Counted from the first letter of the stretch, positions 22,276 through 34,039 are shown. The stretch: 64,000 nt of DNA from Pocillopora verrucosa (GCF_036669915.1 NC_089312.1:18644317-18708316), one strand, 5' to 3'. Made by a program: numbers and translations. Notes: generated from the sequence alone by a model not told the origin.

Positions 22276-23490
22276 CTTACTAACAGAACCAAAATCATAG
22301 TTGAGAAGAAATCCTAAGAGAAAATAGTCCTCGAAGACTGTTATATAAAGACCGAATAAACAGAAAATTTGGAGGAGAAAGGGCGTATCCTAGGTACCGC
22401 CTCCAAGAGAGCTACGTGCTATTCGTATAAGTTTCCTGATTATAAACTCAGTGGGGAGGATGAAAAGTACTACATATTTACACCTTAAGTCACATCTAAG
22501 AAAAAGAGATGTCGAACGTGTTAAAATAAGACCGCCAAAAGGAATAAGAAATGATCGACTGGCTTATCAGAATTTTTACTGAATGGCTTATGGTAATATA
22601 TTATTCATTTTCAACGTCTAGATAAGCCAAAAAACACCTGTAATGAAAATTCTTGCTAGATGCCAATTTTGTCTATTAACACGGCGCTCAATCCTGATAT
22701 GTGCAACCAACTGAAATAAGTTATTTTCCGAGAGACTTCACATAATTCAAAACAAAATTAAAAGGGTCGTCGGAAGCACAAAATGACGGTTGGCGACTGA
22801 TTAAACGATAAAACAAGACTACCCTGAGGGCAGAGTTGAAAAACACCGTTTCATTCCAACCGTCCTATTTCAACTGTGCTAATTCTGTGCCCAAAAATTT
22901 CTTACTAACAGAATCAAAATCATAGTCGAGGAGATATCCTAAGAGAAAATAGTCCTCGAAGACTGTTACATAACGACAGAATAAACAGAAAATTCGGAGG
23001 AGAAAGGGCGTACCCTAGGTACCGCCTCCAAGAGAGCTACGTGCTATTCGTATAAGTTTCCTGATTATAAACTCAGTGGGGAGGATGAAAAGTACTACAT
23101 CTTTACACCTTAAGTCACATCTAAGAAAAAGAGATGTCGAACGTGTTAAAATAAGACCGCCAAAAGGAATAAGAAATGATCGACTGTCTTATCAGAATTT
23201 TTACTGAATGGCTTATTATAATATATTATTCATTTTCAACGTCAAGATAAGCCAAAAAACACCTATAATGAAAATTCTCGCTAGATGCCAATTTTTAACA
23301 CGGCGCTCAATCCTGATATGTGCAACCAACTGAAATAAGATATTTTTCGAGAGACTTTACATAATTTAAAAAAAAAATTTCAAGCGTCGTTGAAAGTACA
23401 AAATGGCGGTTGGCGACTGATTAAACGATAAAACAATACTACCCTGTGGGCAGAGTTAAAAAACACCGTTTCATTTCAACTGTCCTATTA
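22276..23490. repeat. Direct tandem duplication of about 625 bp
   Basis: CTTACTAACAGAA starts at 22276 and again at 22901. The two copies are collinear through GGAGGAGAAAGGGCGTA, CTAGGTACCGCCTCCAAGAG and TACCCTG-GGGCAGAGTT, with small indels (for example TGTCTATT present only in copy 1 near 22670). The last part of the unit also occurs at 28370-28490 and 45480-45600, so the duplication includes a dispersed repeat. Confidence 0.85.
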
Positions 23491-23509
23491 CAACATTGGA
23501 GAAAAGGAA

Positions 23510-23690
23510 AAAACAAAGGCTTCTCAAGCGCAGTTCCACGCACACGCATTCCAAGTTTTGTTTTTAATCATCTCCTTAAGTTTTGCTAAATCATTTCTAA
23601 ACTCAAAAAACGCGTGTGAGACAGAAGTTTACGAGAATCGATGAGTCTCCAAGTTCCTGTTTGTCTAATGACGTAAATCCGTGGAAAGTG
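23510..23690 (+). repeat. Orphan piece of decarboxylase 5' flank
   Basis: CAAAGGCTTCTCAAGCGCAG through GTTTGTCTAATGACGTA matches 34910-35110 and, in part, the 5' flanks of copies 2, 4 and 5. No decarboxylase coding sequence follows it directly. Confidence 0.6.
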
Positions 23691-23984
23691 TTTCCGAGAG
23701 TTCTTTTGTCGTGGATATCCAAGTATTGTTTTAATATGTATCTATCATCAAGTAATAACCATTTTGTGGTTAGTAGTATAGTAGATAGGGTGTTTGAGAA
23801 CATTTTTACATAATGGTCTCGAACCGTCATCTATTATACTTCTACCCTTTTTGTTACTCTCATCTAAATACGTGCAGGTCTCGATGCCGATTGTGCGGTA
23901 GGTTTGATTCCTAACTTGGGCTCAGAAATATTTTTGACTAATTAATTGCTCGGAGGATACCTCCAAATTTCAATCAGTTCGTCC

Positions 23985-24988
23985 AGTCAACGCAAAATTG
24001 ACATGTTGTTTGAACTGATGGGTCTGCAGAAATAAAAAGGCGTTGATATACTAACGTACGCGCGTGTAATATCATGTACTTGTCTAAACTGACATTGATT
24101 GACGATGTTTGGAATAAAAATAAACTTTTCTTCATGTGAAGGCATTGTTTGGAATGTGATGCTGTTAGCAGAAATTTTTGAAAAGAATATCTCGATATTT
24201 CACCACTCTGATTCTCAATCAAAGCTAATGTGGTAAAACAGGAGTCAGTTAAACAAGCGTCATAAACGTTACAGTTTCAAGAATTGGAATAAGTCTACTC
24301 ATTCTAATATTTGATAATACTCTCATTTAAACTGCATTTGGCTACGAATTAATGGTATCTTACTCTCTCAACATATTTTGAATGTGATCTTTAAATTAGG
24401 TTGACATTCATGTTATGATCCATGGACTACTGAGGACTATTGAAAGCTAAAATGTTCTTGCTCGGGATAATTTGTCTTAGGCCAAATCTCACAATGATCC
24501 AAACAAAGACGCGCATCTCTGATATTCAAACAGACAACAAAGAGCGTCTATTTCGGTGAACCACTTCAGTTCCCTGTAACCTAAAGTTCAAGAAAGCATG
24601 ACCCCTCAGAAAGTGAGTGAAACGCGGTTATTCCCTTATTCTTGTATACTCCGATAAGAACATTTGCATGTAGACGTCTCCAAAATGTTTTACTTTATTT
24701 AATTCACTCGGAACATAGCTTATGCCTTTCACACTCCGGCATATTGTTCGCAATGAGACCAACCCTTAACAACCTCTTGATGGTCATGGTATGGAAGGGG
24801 CCTGTCATCTGAACAAAGCGCTTTTATCCTTTATCAGGCAGGAAACATTTCCAGATAAAGGTTTCTCAAGCAAATTTCCGCCCACACGCATTCCAGCGTC
24901 AGGTCCGCCTGCAGTTAAAAGCAGACACTTTCAACAGTAGTATATCATTTAAGAGCAAAACGAGCCGCGAACTACATGCAACATAATC
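23985..24988 (+). promoter_or_regulatory. 5' flank of decarboxylase copy 2
   Basis: This 1-kb block is shared with the units at 29.7, 41.2, 46.6 and 63.8 kb. Landmarks are TATACTAACGTACGCGCG, ACAGGAGTCAGTTAAACAAG and the GGCCTGTCATCTG-ACAAAGCGC module. A TATA-like TATATCA lies at 24941-24947, 42 bases before the start codon. It presumably holds the promoter. Confidence 0.6.
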
Positions 24989-26344
24989 ATGAGCTCCAAA
25001 CCTTACCGTGTTGGTCAATGGATTCCTTCTGACCAGAAAGTTATTGACAAATGGTTAGCCAACTTAACCACAGAAGTCCAAACTAAATAAAAAGATAAGT
25101 TAGAGTTATTGATGGTTCTTCATCCACCAGCTGTAAATGGAGAGACAGATTGTGGTGAAACTCGACCGGTAGTTGCTTACGGTACAGAGGAAGACCTCGG
25201 TCTTCACCCACCCGTTCAAGAATTATTGAAAGCTATCATCTCCGATCCCGAGATCAACATGTTCTTCCATCAGATGTTCTGGCAACAGTACAAGAATACA
25301 GAAAGTTCGAAAAGAACAAGGATCCCTTGCTGGCAACTTATGATTATTTTAATCGACTACATCATGACAACAGCTCCAGAGTACAACAAAACCAGTTTTT
25401 TTGGTCTCCCTATCAATGTAATCCTGAACTGGCCGATGGTTACGACTGCTGGATTTTCTGCTTTCCTCAACGACAAAGTCAACACGTTGTTCAAAAGTAT
25501 TCTCAACTATTGGGGAAAGTTTCTTTCCAGTTCTGCTTCTTGTCACGTGTTGACTGATGATCCTCGTCATGGTTGGTTTGGTGAAGACGCAATGCAAGCA
25601 ATGCCAAACTTCGTCCATGAATTCAAATGCAAGCCTAATGAAAAACATTATGGTTTTACCTCATGGGATGACTTCTTCACCAGAGAGTTTCGTGATGGCA
25701 TTCGTCCAGTAGCATCTCCGGACGACGATTCCATTGTTGCGAATGCCTGTGAGTCGGCGCCATACCAGATCTCAACGGCCGTGAAAAAGAGGGACTTCTT
25801 CTGGGCAAAGCACCAACGGTACTCATTGGACTTCATCCTGAACATGAGTGACCTTGCCAAGCAATTTCATGGTGGAACCGTCTACCAAGCGTTCCTAAGT
25901 GCCACCAATTATCACCGATGGCACAGTCCTGTGTCGGGCACCATTTACAAGATAGAACTCGTGGATGGTTCTTATTATTCTGCAACCCACGACTTTCAGG
26001 AGAACCCTTCGTCGCCCAACATATGCATGTCACAAGGATACCTAGCCCAAGTAGCTGCCAGAGGTATTATCTACATTCAAGCTGATAATCCCGACATTGG
26101 CTTGATGTGCTTCGTATCGCTCGGTATGTCAGAGGTGTCCTCCAACGAAATCAAGATTAAAGAAAAGGATAAAGTGAAGAAAGGTGACCAGCTCGGCATG
26201 TTTCACTATGGTGGGTCCACCCATCTACTGATATTTCGCCCTGGAGTTAATATTGAGTTCGATACGAGAGGTCAAACGCCAGGTCTGCATACCGAAAATA
26301 TTCCTGTTAAATCGAAAATTGCGACCGTACATCCATCAACCTAA
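24989..26344 (+). pseudogene. PsiD-like decarboxylase, copy 2 (one early nonsense codon)
   Basis: Collinear with copy 5 over its whole length, but codon 34 is TAA (25088-25090) where copy 5 has TAC. No other lesion was found. Translation could restart at the in-frame Met at 25109, giving 411 residues that keep the whole extra N-terminal helical domain and the catalytic domain. The latter includes SNYHRWHSPVSG-type His residues, NACES and GMFHYGGST; the pyruvoyl serine would be Ser410 in full-length numbering, or Ser370 from 25109. The lost 40 residues are outside the recognisable domains, so the product could still be active; otherwise this is a young pseudogene. Polyadenylation signal AATAAA at 27033. 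Single exon, same strand and flanks as its neighbours. Confidence 0.8.
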
Positions 26345-27061
26345 GCAAATATAAATATGGATTGTGATAAACAGCTTGATTTTGACAGAGTTCGGCGTGA
26401 ACATGATAATTTTCTTTCTTTCCTCTTAGATGTCTTTTGATGATAGGGAAATTTAGTTTTTTTCATTTTTACCTTGTCAATCGTATGAACTACTAAATTT
26501 AGAAGTGTTCGGCAACTACTAAAATTAGGAATGTTCTGGCTTAGTGTTTGTGAATTGTTTAGGCCTGTTAGATAATTTTGCAATCCTTATGCGAGTCTCA
26601 TGTGAGCCTTGGTTTGTTATGTGCTGCAAGACCACACATTAATTTTTACCTTTTGAGTAGTTGGTCCTCGACCGTTGTAATAGGCTTGTTGTACGATAAT
26701 TGTCATCGCTGGCCGTGTTTGTGCTTGTCCTTGCTTAGAGCCCTCGACGGGAGATTTTGTTCAAGGTTTTAGCCATCGAAGTTTGCAAGTTTTTCAGGCA
26801 TATCTATTTGTGCCAGGAGCATGTCAAATAATTAATGGTGTATTTTCAAACCGAAGCATTTAATCACTTATTCTAGCATTTGCGATGGGATTTGTAATAA
26901 TAATTACTAACCAAGAGTTTCTTAACTCACATTTGGAGTGAAAGATATTCCCATAGTTTACCGAAAGTGCGATAATAGTAAACTTAATCCTTGATGTGCA
27001 CATCACCTCTTAGTTGATTTTTGATATGTAGAAATAAAGCACTGCAAGAATATTAAGGGAT
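26345..27061 (+). other. 3' UTR region of decarboxylase copy 2
   Basis: Shared with the other units. It contains TTTCTTTCTTTCCTCTTAGA just after the stop, the GCCTTGGTTTGTTATGTGCTG block and the polyadenylation signal AATAAA at 27033-27038. Open frames here are not conserved as proteins. Confidence 0.6.
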
Positions 27062-27300
27062 TTGGAAGATCCTCGCAGCTAAGAACACTACTGAAACTAG
27101 TAGTTGTAAGTAGGACCTGAAAAAAATTTTTCAGGCCCGTACGGGAAAAAAAGAAAAAAAAAAAAAAGAAAAAAAAAAAAATTTTTTTCAGGTCCTACTT
27201 ACAACTACTAGTTTCAGTAGTGTTCTTAGCTGCGAGGATCTTCTAATTTCATCTTCCACCGCAGTGCAAATATGTGAATTCTCATATATCTAAAATCTTC
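27062..27300. repeat. SINE copies in inverted (hairpin) arrangement
   Basis: Two copies of the SINE tail face each other: 27066-27135 on the minus strand and 27176-27245 on the plus strand. They are separated by a purine tract of A and G. Arms share GATCCTCGCAGCTAAGAACA and ACTAGTAGTTGTAAGTAGGA. The left arm keeps a bit of the tRNA head (CAGGCCCGTACGGG). The right arm continues to the family end, TATCTAAAATCTTCAT. It is inserted just beyond the polyadenylation signal of copy 2. Confidence 0.8.
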
Positions 27301-27496
27301 ATTAAGGGATTTGTTTTGCTTTCAATTGTTCTTGTTAAAAACATTACATTCCACACAACACCTCACCAGGAGAACAAATTCTAGCCTCGAGCGAATCTGT
27401 TTGGTCCATTTTTAGTAACAGAATTGTCCATTGTGTGCTAACCCAACCGTTTGAATACTAGGCCAAAAGTAATTAGGATTTTAAAGGCATTCTTTG

Positions 27497-27501
27497 ATAT
27501 A

Positions 27502-27556
<55 letters not shown>
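27497..27556. repeat. TA microsatellite
   Basis: Alternating TA with occasional CA/TG steps. It lies in the unit tail, just before the TIR element at 27561, and creates artefactual IYIYIY open frames. Confidence 0.95.
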
Positions 27557-27560
<4 letters not shown>

Positions 27561-27965
27561 TTTAAAGAAAGCGACAAAACTTACAATACATGTAATACAT
27601 GTTTCGACCGAAACTTCCGTCATCTTCAATTAATTAATGTGCAAAGCGTTGGAAGTTCAATTTATAGAGTAAGTAACATAATGCTAATTATGATAAATGG
27701 TGACATCAAGAAAATAAGTAAAGCATGAAAATGTGAGAATAGAAAGTTTAGTTTTACAGATGTAGATTTACATGGTGTAATTGTTGATTCAAGGATGCTT
27801 GTTCTTTTTGAATATGATTAGCTTCATTTATCTTGAGTTGGAAACCGGTAGAGGCGTGATCGAAAACATGGAAGCTATCTGCTGAACACAAGGCACATTG
27901 TCGCGCGACAACGCTTTTGTCAAAACATGTATTACAGACTTAAAAGTTTTGTCGCTTTCTTTAAA
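27561..27965. mobile_element. MITE-like element with inverted ends
   Basis: Inverted ends: left TTTAAAGAAAGCGACAAAAC then GTAATACATGTTTCGAC; right CAAAACATGTATTACAGACT then GTTTTGTCGCTTTCTTTAAA. The roughly 400-base element has no transposase. A partial copy with the right end lies in unit 4 (44683-45043), so it entered before those units separated. Confidence 0.75.
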
Positions 27966-28299
27966 TTCTTGACTTGCCTGCTAATATCAAGACCCTTTAT
28001 ATCTATATAAATATATTTATATATTAAATAGAATCCTTCTTTAGGCCCAAGCCGGGAGTTTAAGCTTTAGTTTTCTAAGAGATTTTCAAGATGACCTAAA
28101 CATTGCGCTGTTGTTAGTCAAGCCGAACAAATTCTGACGAATTAAATAAGTCATCATCATAGGCTTAGTATCTTTAAAGAGAACCGCATTCAATTTGAAA
28201 AGTTTTAATAATCTGATTTTGCATCGAGCATAATCCCTAGGGGATTCGATATTAAACAAATATTTTAAGACTGACTTTAGTGCTATGCAGCCTTCGATG

Positions 28300-28590
28300 A
28301 AGAAGAAACTTCAATTCTTTATACAGAGTTAATTTGACTCATTTTTGAAGGGATGGCATTATTCTTAGACAAGAAGGCGCTCAATCCAAATATGTGCAAC
28401 CAACTGAAGTAAGATATATTTCGAGAGACTTTACATAATATAAAAAAGATTAAAAGCGTCGTCGAAAGCACAAAATGGCGGTTGGCAATACATGGACTTT
28501 TGGGCAGGTAAACGAACCCTAAAATATAGTACTGCAATTGAGCACTTAGCTGGCTGTAGCTTGGTCGCAGAATCTTCAAATGAAAGTCTA
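28300..28590. repeat. Dispersed repeat, also at 45.4-45.67 kb and in the 625-bp duplication
   Basis: GGCGCTCAATCC-ATATGTG, CGAGAGACTTTACATAAT and AAAAGCGTCGTCGAAAGCA recur in order at 22680-22800, 23290-23410, 28370-28490 and 45480-45600. No coding function recognised. Confidence 0.65.
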
Positions 28591-28798
28591 TAACCCTTCA
28601 ACTCCAAGATCTCATTAGTTTTTCCCCCTTACTTTCTGCCATACAATTTTTATGATGTCAATTGGAGAATTTGGTAATGGAACAACTAAAAATCCCCTAA
28701 TTGATATTTTTCGTTATTCCAATCGCTTCTAGGCTTGATATTGTCTAAATATTGTGAGGAAAATTTTTCTATTGGTCACTCATGGGAGGTAAAGGGTC
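28591..28798. mobile_element. Small TIR element (MITE), copy a
   Basis: Ends are roughly inverted: TAACCCTTCAACTCCAAGATC on the left, and CATGGGAGGTAAAGGGTC on the right reading outward. The same element is at 32207-32487, about 45690-45880 and 60821-61112. Confidence 0.65.
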
Positions 28799-28851
28799 AA
28801 ACAAAATTAAGAAAATTGAGCCTTACAAGATTACATTGACCTAAATCAGTG

Positions 28852-29037
28852 AACTTGAGACTGCGGCAAATTATACTTTTTTCGTCGACCGTGGCACTGT
28901 TTACAACTGCAAGCAGAAACCGCGTGGATTTCATAAGTACGATGCCAATTGAACATCGTCCTCTTCTTAATCTATTCCAAAAATGGCTCACAATCTTTTC
29001 CTATATCCTTAAAGCAAAGTATTTATTTGAAATCGAC
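28852..29037 (-). repeat. Internally inverted piece of the RecQ-carrying repeat block
   Basis: This segment is the reverse complement of 40320-40500, 46345-46555 and 62998-63200 (TTTCTGCTTGCATTTGTAAA, GTGCCACGGTCGACGAAAAA). Its flanks (TCAGTCGAAAGAATCGCTGC after it) remain in the usual orientation. Confidence 0.75.
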
Positions 29038-29321
29038 GCTGCAAGTGTGAAGAAAGGGCTACTCTTTTTTCAGTCGAAAGAATCGCTGCAAGAAACAACT
29101 AGCTTTAAATTAAGTGACTGAACGTCCGGCAGCTGGACACGGTCTTAATAAATTCACAGCACCATTCGCAAAAAGACCGAAGGTTGAAAGCGGACAATCC
29201 ACTTGGTTCAAGTACATTAAGATAGTGCACCTGGTCTTCTGTGAGAGCTTTAACGGGCGGCACGGTAGATATAGTGACCGGTTCCTTCAAGAGAAGAGAG
29301 GTGATTGATCACTGGCGCTCC

Positions 29322-29471
29322 TTAATATATTAAAGATTTTCCATAGCCAGTTTGTAACGAAATGGAGACATCGTTACCTTCCAAAAACATATCTATGGCT
29401 TTCTGCTGTTCTTCTTGAAATGTCTCTATCCCAAAAGTCGCGCAAACTTGCCTTAAAACCTTGTCGTACAT
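29322..29471 (-). pseudogene. RecQ-like helicase first-exon fragment (a)
   Basis: The minus-strand frame from ATG 29471 reads as the start of a RecQ-family DNA helicase. It has the Q-motif-like FGIETFQEEQQKAI and a Walker A TGYGKS, then stops (TAA) directly after SLIY, where other copies have CAA. The rest of the helicase (DEAH box, motifs II-VI) is absent. Related fragments sit at 34.4, 40.9, 55.3 and 63.4 kb, always in the same repeat context. This is probably a first exon carried along by a mobile or duplicated block, not a working gene. Confidence 0.7.
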
Positions 29472-29619
29472 CGCTGTCGTCTGAAAAGTTGACCATGAAA
29501 GAGTTTTGTTCAACCTCTGCTTCGTTAGTTAAATTACCAACTCTAGCCAACCAAAATTGACGAAAGAATTGGCAAGAGAGGTTAGCCAATAAAAAGTCAT
29601 TATACATTTTCTTGAAAAA

Positions 29620-29735
29620 GAGTGACGTCACGGAACACGATTAATGTCAGGTTTGGGTAGACGTTACCTCGCCTCCGTTTTACCTTGGGGGGAGGAGGGG
29701 AGGGTACAGCTTTACGAAGGCTAGATCAGTTGTCA
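29620..29735. repeat. Right terminal repeat of the RecQ-carrying block
   Basis: GTGACGTCACGGAACACGAT through CGCCTCCGTTTTACCTTGGG and AAGGCTAGATCAG is the right end seen also at 34660, 41105 and 63655. The matching inverted left end is missing here because the block was rearranged. Confidence 0.65.
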
Positions 29736-30124
29736 CCAAAACGCTTTTCCACATAAGCAATCTTATCAAGAAAAAGCGCTGCATGTCAATGTCTACGCAA
29801 TATTGACGTATTATTTGAACCACTGGGATTGCAGAAACAAATAGGCTTTGATATACTAACGTACGCGCATGTTATACCTTATGCTTGTCTAAACTGACAT
29901 TGATTGACGATGCTTGGAATGAAAACAACTTTATCAAGTGCGCTAAGAACTAAGCTTTTTTTCTTCGTGTGAAGGCGTTGTTTGGAATATGATGTTGTTA
30001 GCAGGAATGCTTAAAAAGAATATTTCGATATTTCACCGCTCTGATTCTCAATCAAAGTTAATGTGGTAAAACAGGAGTCAGTTAAACAAGCGTCATAAAC
30101 GTTACAGGTTCAAGAATTGGAATT
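29736..30124 (+). promoter_or_regulatory. 5' flank remnant of decarboxylase copy 3
   Basis: Homologous to the distal 5' flanks of copies 2, 4 and 5, from ACCAAAACGCTTTTCCACA to TTCAAGAATTGGAAT. The proximal promoter has been deleted: the sequence jumps directly into the middle of the coding region at 30125. Confidence 0.65.
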
Positions 30125-30774
30125 GTGATGGCATTCGTCCAGTAGCATCTCCGGACGACGATTCCATTGTTGCGAATGCCTGTGAGTCGGCGCCATACCA
30201 GATCTCTACAGCCGTGAAAAAGAAGGACTTCTTCTGGGCAAAGCACCAACGGTACTCATTGGGCTTCATCCTGAACATGAGTGACCTTGCCAAGCAATTT
30301 CATGGTGGAACCGTCTACCAAGCGTACCTAAGTGCCACCAGTTATCACCGATGGCACAGTCCTGTGTCGGGCACCATTTACAAGATAGAACTCGTGGATC
30401 GTTCTTATTATTCTGCAACATACCACATTCAGGATAACCCCGCATCGCCTAACATATGCATGTCACAAGGCTACCTAGCCCAAGTAGCTGCCAGAGGAAT
30501 TATCTACATTCAAGCTGATAATCCCGACATTGGCTTGATGTGCTTCGTATCGCTCGGTATGTCAGAGGTGTCCTCCAAAGAAATCACGATTGAAGAAAAG
30601 GATAAAGTGAAGAAATGTGACCAGCTCGGCATGTTTCACTATGGTGGGTCCACCCATCTACTGATATTTCGCCCTGGAGTTAATATTGAGTTCGATACGA
30701 GAGGTCAAACGCCAGGTCTGCATACCGAAAATATTCCTGTTAAATCGAAAATTCATCAACCTAGGCAAATATAA
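30125..30774 (+). pseudogene. PsiD-like decarboxylase, copy 3 (5'-truncated)
   Basis: Open frame matching copy 2 from the DGIRPV motif to the C-terminus. A deletion that fused the distal flank (ending GAATTGGAAT) to codon DG removed the promoter and all sequence upstream of DG, so the N-terminal domain is gone. His motif YHRWH, the Gly-Gly-Ser-Thr cleavage site and most of the alpha chain remain. The C-terminus is altered by a 13-base deletion after KSKI, giving a different last few residues. Gly to Cys in KKCDQLG is a further change near the cleavage site. Without the N-terminal domain and promoter it is almost certainly non-functional. The middle and 3' part was copied to 59 kb (copy 6). 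Confidence 0.85.
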
Positions 30775-32059
30775 ATATGGATTTTGATAAACAGCTTGAT
30801 TTTGACAGAGTTCGGCGTGAACATGATAATTTTCTTTCTTTCCTCTTAGATGTCTTTTGACAATAAGGAAATTGAGTTTTTTCCATTTTCACTTCGTCAA
30901 TTATTATGAACTACGAAAATTTAGAAGTATTTGGCAACTAGTAAAATTAGAAATGTTCCAGCTTAGTGTTTGTGAATTGTTTAGGCCTGTTAGATTATTT
31001 TGGAATCCTTATGCGAGTCTCGTGAGCCTTGGTTTGTTATGTGCTGCAAGACTACACATTTATTTTTATCTTTTTAGTAGTTGGTCCTTGACCGATGTAA
31101 TAGGCTTGTTGTACGATAATTGTCGTCGCTAGTCGTGTTTGGGCTTGTCCTTGCTTAGAGTCCTCAACGGGAAATTTTGTTGGAGGTTTTAGCCATCGAA
31201 GTTTGGAAGTGGTTCTAGCACATCTTTTCGTGCCACGAGCATGTCTAATAATTGATGGTGTATTTTCAAACCAAAGCATTTAATCACTTATTTTAGCTTA
31301 TGTTAGCATTTGTGATGGGATTTTTAATAATAGATATTATCATGCTTTACCGAAAGTGCAATAGTAGTAAACCTTATCCTCGATGTACACATTACCACTT
31401 AGTTGGTTTCTGATATGTAGAAATAAAGCACTGCAAGAATGTTAGGGGCTTAGATGTTTTGCTTTCAACTTTTCTTATTTAAAAAATCACATTCCACACA
31501 ACACAACAATTCACCGAGAGAACAAATTCTAGCCTCGAGCGAAACTATTTGGTCCACTTTTAGTAACACAATTGTCAATTGTGTGCTAATCCAACCGTTT
31601 GAATACTAGGCCAAGAGTAATTAGGATTTTAAAGGCATTCATTCTCAATGCATTAATCCTCGGTGTGCACATTACCACTTTGTTGATTTCTGATATGTAG
31701 AAATAAAGCACTGCAAGAGTGTATTCAAACAATCAGCTGCAATCCTAAAAGAGGTGCCAGTTTTTGAATTCCTGAACTCCTTCTTATTTGGTGGGTATTT
31801 TCGTTGCTCAGCCCATTCCTTGTCTTTCTTGCGCATTCGACAAGATTAGAAAACTAAGCTGAACGTACCCGAACGTGATTAACAATCACCAATATTTGCT
31901 CTGAAATAATGTTTCGAAGGAAACTATAGGTTTACATGAGGATAAGGTTTTCTACGCCTTTAGGGAGAATGAGGTAGTCGGTTAGTGACCACCAAAAAAC
32001 AAATCGGTCAGCCAGCCCACGGAAGATCTCAAGCTACTGAAGGGAAGGAGAGATCAATC

Positions 32060-32095
32060 AGAGAGACAGACAGACAAACAGACAGACAGACACGC
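32060..32095. repeat. CAGA-type microsatellite
   Basis: GACAGACAGACAAACAGACAG-type run; it recurs at 51440-51462 and 60680-60710 in related DNA. Confidence 0.8.
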
Positions 32096-32206
32096 GAAAT
32101 AAAGACGGATGGACTGATGGAGAGGCGAAGGGATAGACTGGCTTAAGGACGGCAGAACGGACGGATGGCTGTAGCTTGGTTGCAGAATTCTTCAACTGAA
32201 AATCTG

Positions 32207-32487
32207 TAACCCTTGAACTCCAAGATCTCATTAGTTATTCTCCTTACTTTCTGCTTTACAATTTTTATGATGTCTATTTGGAGAATGTGGTAATGGAACA
32301 ACTAATAATCCCCTAATTGATATTTTTGTTTTTTCCCATCACTTCTAGGCCTGATATGGTCTTGTTATTTAGCCTGCGTTGCAGGTGGTTTGCGGTCTTG
32401 TGGGCGGAGAAAAAAACCGCAGACCGCCGGCAACGCAGGCTATTTGTTATTGTGAGGAAAAATTTTTCTATCGGGAGGTAAAGGGTC
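32207..32487. mobile_element. MITE copy b, with a nested hairpin element
   Basis: Same family as 28591-28798 (CTTGAACTCCAAGATCTCAT to GGGAGGTAAAGGGTC), interrupted at 32370 by a 74-base hairpin element. Confidence 0.65.
32370..32443. mobile_element. 74-base perfect-ended hairpin element in a MITE
   Basis: TAGCCTGCGTTGC at the left is mirrored by GCAACGCAGGCTA at the right, and GGTTTGCGGTCT by AGACCGC. A loop of purines and A lies between. TTGTTATT occurs on both sides (32362-32369 and 32444-32451), compatible with an 8-bp target duplication. The uninterrupted relatives at 28.7 and 45.8 kb lack it. The same insertion is at 60984-61057, so it predates the segmental duplication. Confidence 0.75.
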
Positions 32488-32883
32488 AAACAAAATTAAG
32501 AAAATTTAGCCTTACAAGATTACATTGACCTAAATCAGTGAAAAGGGTGAAGGTGTAGCTACCATTTACGCGCCACAAGTTAAATTATGATGTGCTTTGC
32601 GTGCGTACAACGTTTCCCGACCCTTCTTTCTTATGTCAGTTTAAAAGCGTTGTTGTCTCTCAATTTTAAGGCTTTATAACCGACATGTCCCTCTCGATTG
32701 ATTTTCGTGACATTAGCCTTAAGGACCTTTGAACAAAAGTTATTTGGATGTTAGATGTAAATGTTTTGGAAATAGTGAAACAAAGTAGTTGATAAGATGG
32801 TCGCATTCTATACTTGTGGACATTAGATGCAGTTAACTTGTTTATTAATCGATTTACTGTATCCTAAGTTAATGCATAAAGGA

Positions 32884-32926
<43 letters not shown>

Positions 32927-34039
32927 TATGACAGGGTGATTTAGTGTTATCAATTCAGTTGATAACGTCAATTAACCACCTTAAAGAGTTCAGTTCAAAA
33001 GCGTTCAAACTCTCTACAGTGGCCAATTTGCGCTATCAGGTCAGCTGATAACACTAAATTACTAGTTAATGTAGGCTAATTGTTGGAAGCTAATTGTGAC
33101 CGTTTCTGAATTTTGCCAACTTGTGGAAAAAATTATTTGTCATTATCAACGATGGTTTGAGTTTACGACGTTAACACTTAATCTGCGTGATAGGTGAGAA
33201 GGAGTACTGGTAATAAATAAGTTATAGAGGTATATGGTGCCCCCAGATATGTGGTTTTTAAGCCGTTCTGGTACAAAGACAGGTCGGTGTACATTTTTAC
33301 CATTTTGGTTTAAAATTAGGTATAGTTTTCAAGAAAACCACACAAGTGTATAAACTTATCAGTTTTCAACATGAATCAAAGTGAAACACAAGTATGAAAA
33401 ATATATTTTTGGGTGATTTTTGTAACTTCTTAACTTCGGCACTGATACAAGCCTTTTCAAATTCTTCTACAACATAGCGTAAAGGATTCTCAAACCAAAC
33501 AAAATTTGTCTGATGTAGATATTAGAGGCCAGGTACAAAACTAAATATAGAAATAGTACTTCTTATATCTGAAATAGGGTCTGGGTGGATAATCCCTGCC
33601 AAACATCCCGAGGCGGATCTTCCTCCCTATCGGGGGTGGCATCGTGACGACCTGAGTGGAGCTTAACTTTTATCTTTAAAAATCTCATTACAATGAATTG
33701 AAAAAAGTTTATCCAGCAAGAATTTAGCACCTATGAGCATTGATTTGAAACATCGAGAATCGGCCGAAAAAATGAAATAGTATCTTCTCATTTGGCCCAA
33801 TGACCCCTTCGGCTAAACTTTGTTTGCGCAAGGCCCATATTTGAACCATTTTGCTCCTAAACTGGGTCAGTCTGGTTAAATATTGGCAGTATTAAAATAA
33901 ACCAATTAATCGTGTTTAAAGCAACATACAGTGTACTACCCATGAAAAGTTGAAAATTCGGCCGTTCAGACGGAGCCCAAGGAAGTTTTTATGACTCTTT
34001 GTCCAGTCTCTTGGATGTGTCCAGAAGAAGTTTTATCAG
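32488..34039. repeat. Long non-coding dispersed repeat
   Basis: Its second half (from about 33080) recurs at 38963-40077, and all of it at 61113-62784. Segments also occur at 51560-52138. Landmarks are GGTATATGGTGCCCCCA, CATCCCGAGGCGGATC and CTCATTTGGCCCAATGACCC. No conserved reading frame; function unknown. Confidence 0.65.

Noticed and set aside
27438-27633. Open frames rich in Ile and Tyr
   Set aside because: They are translations of a TA microsatellite; the same applies at 45000-45188.
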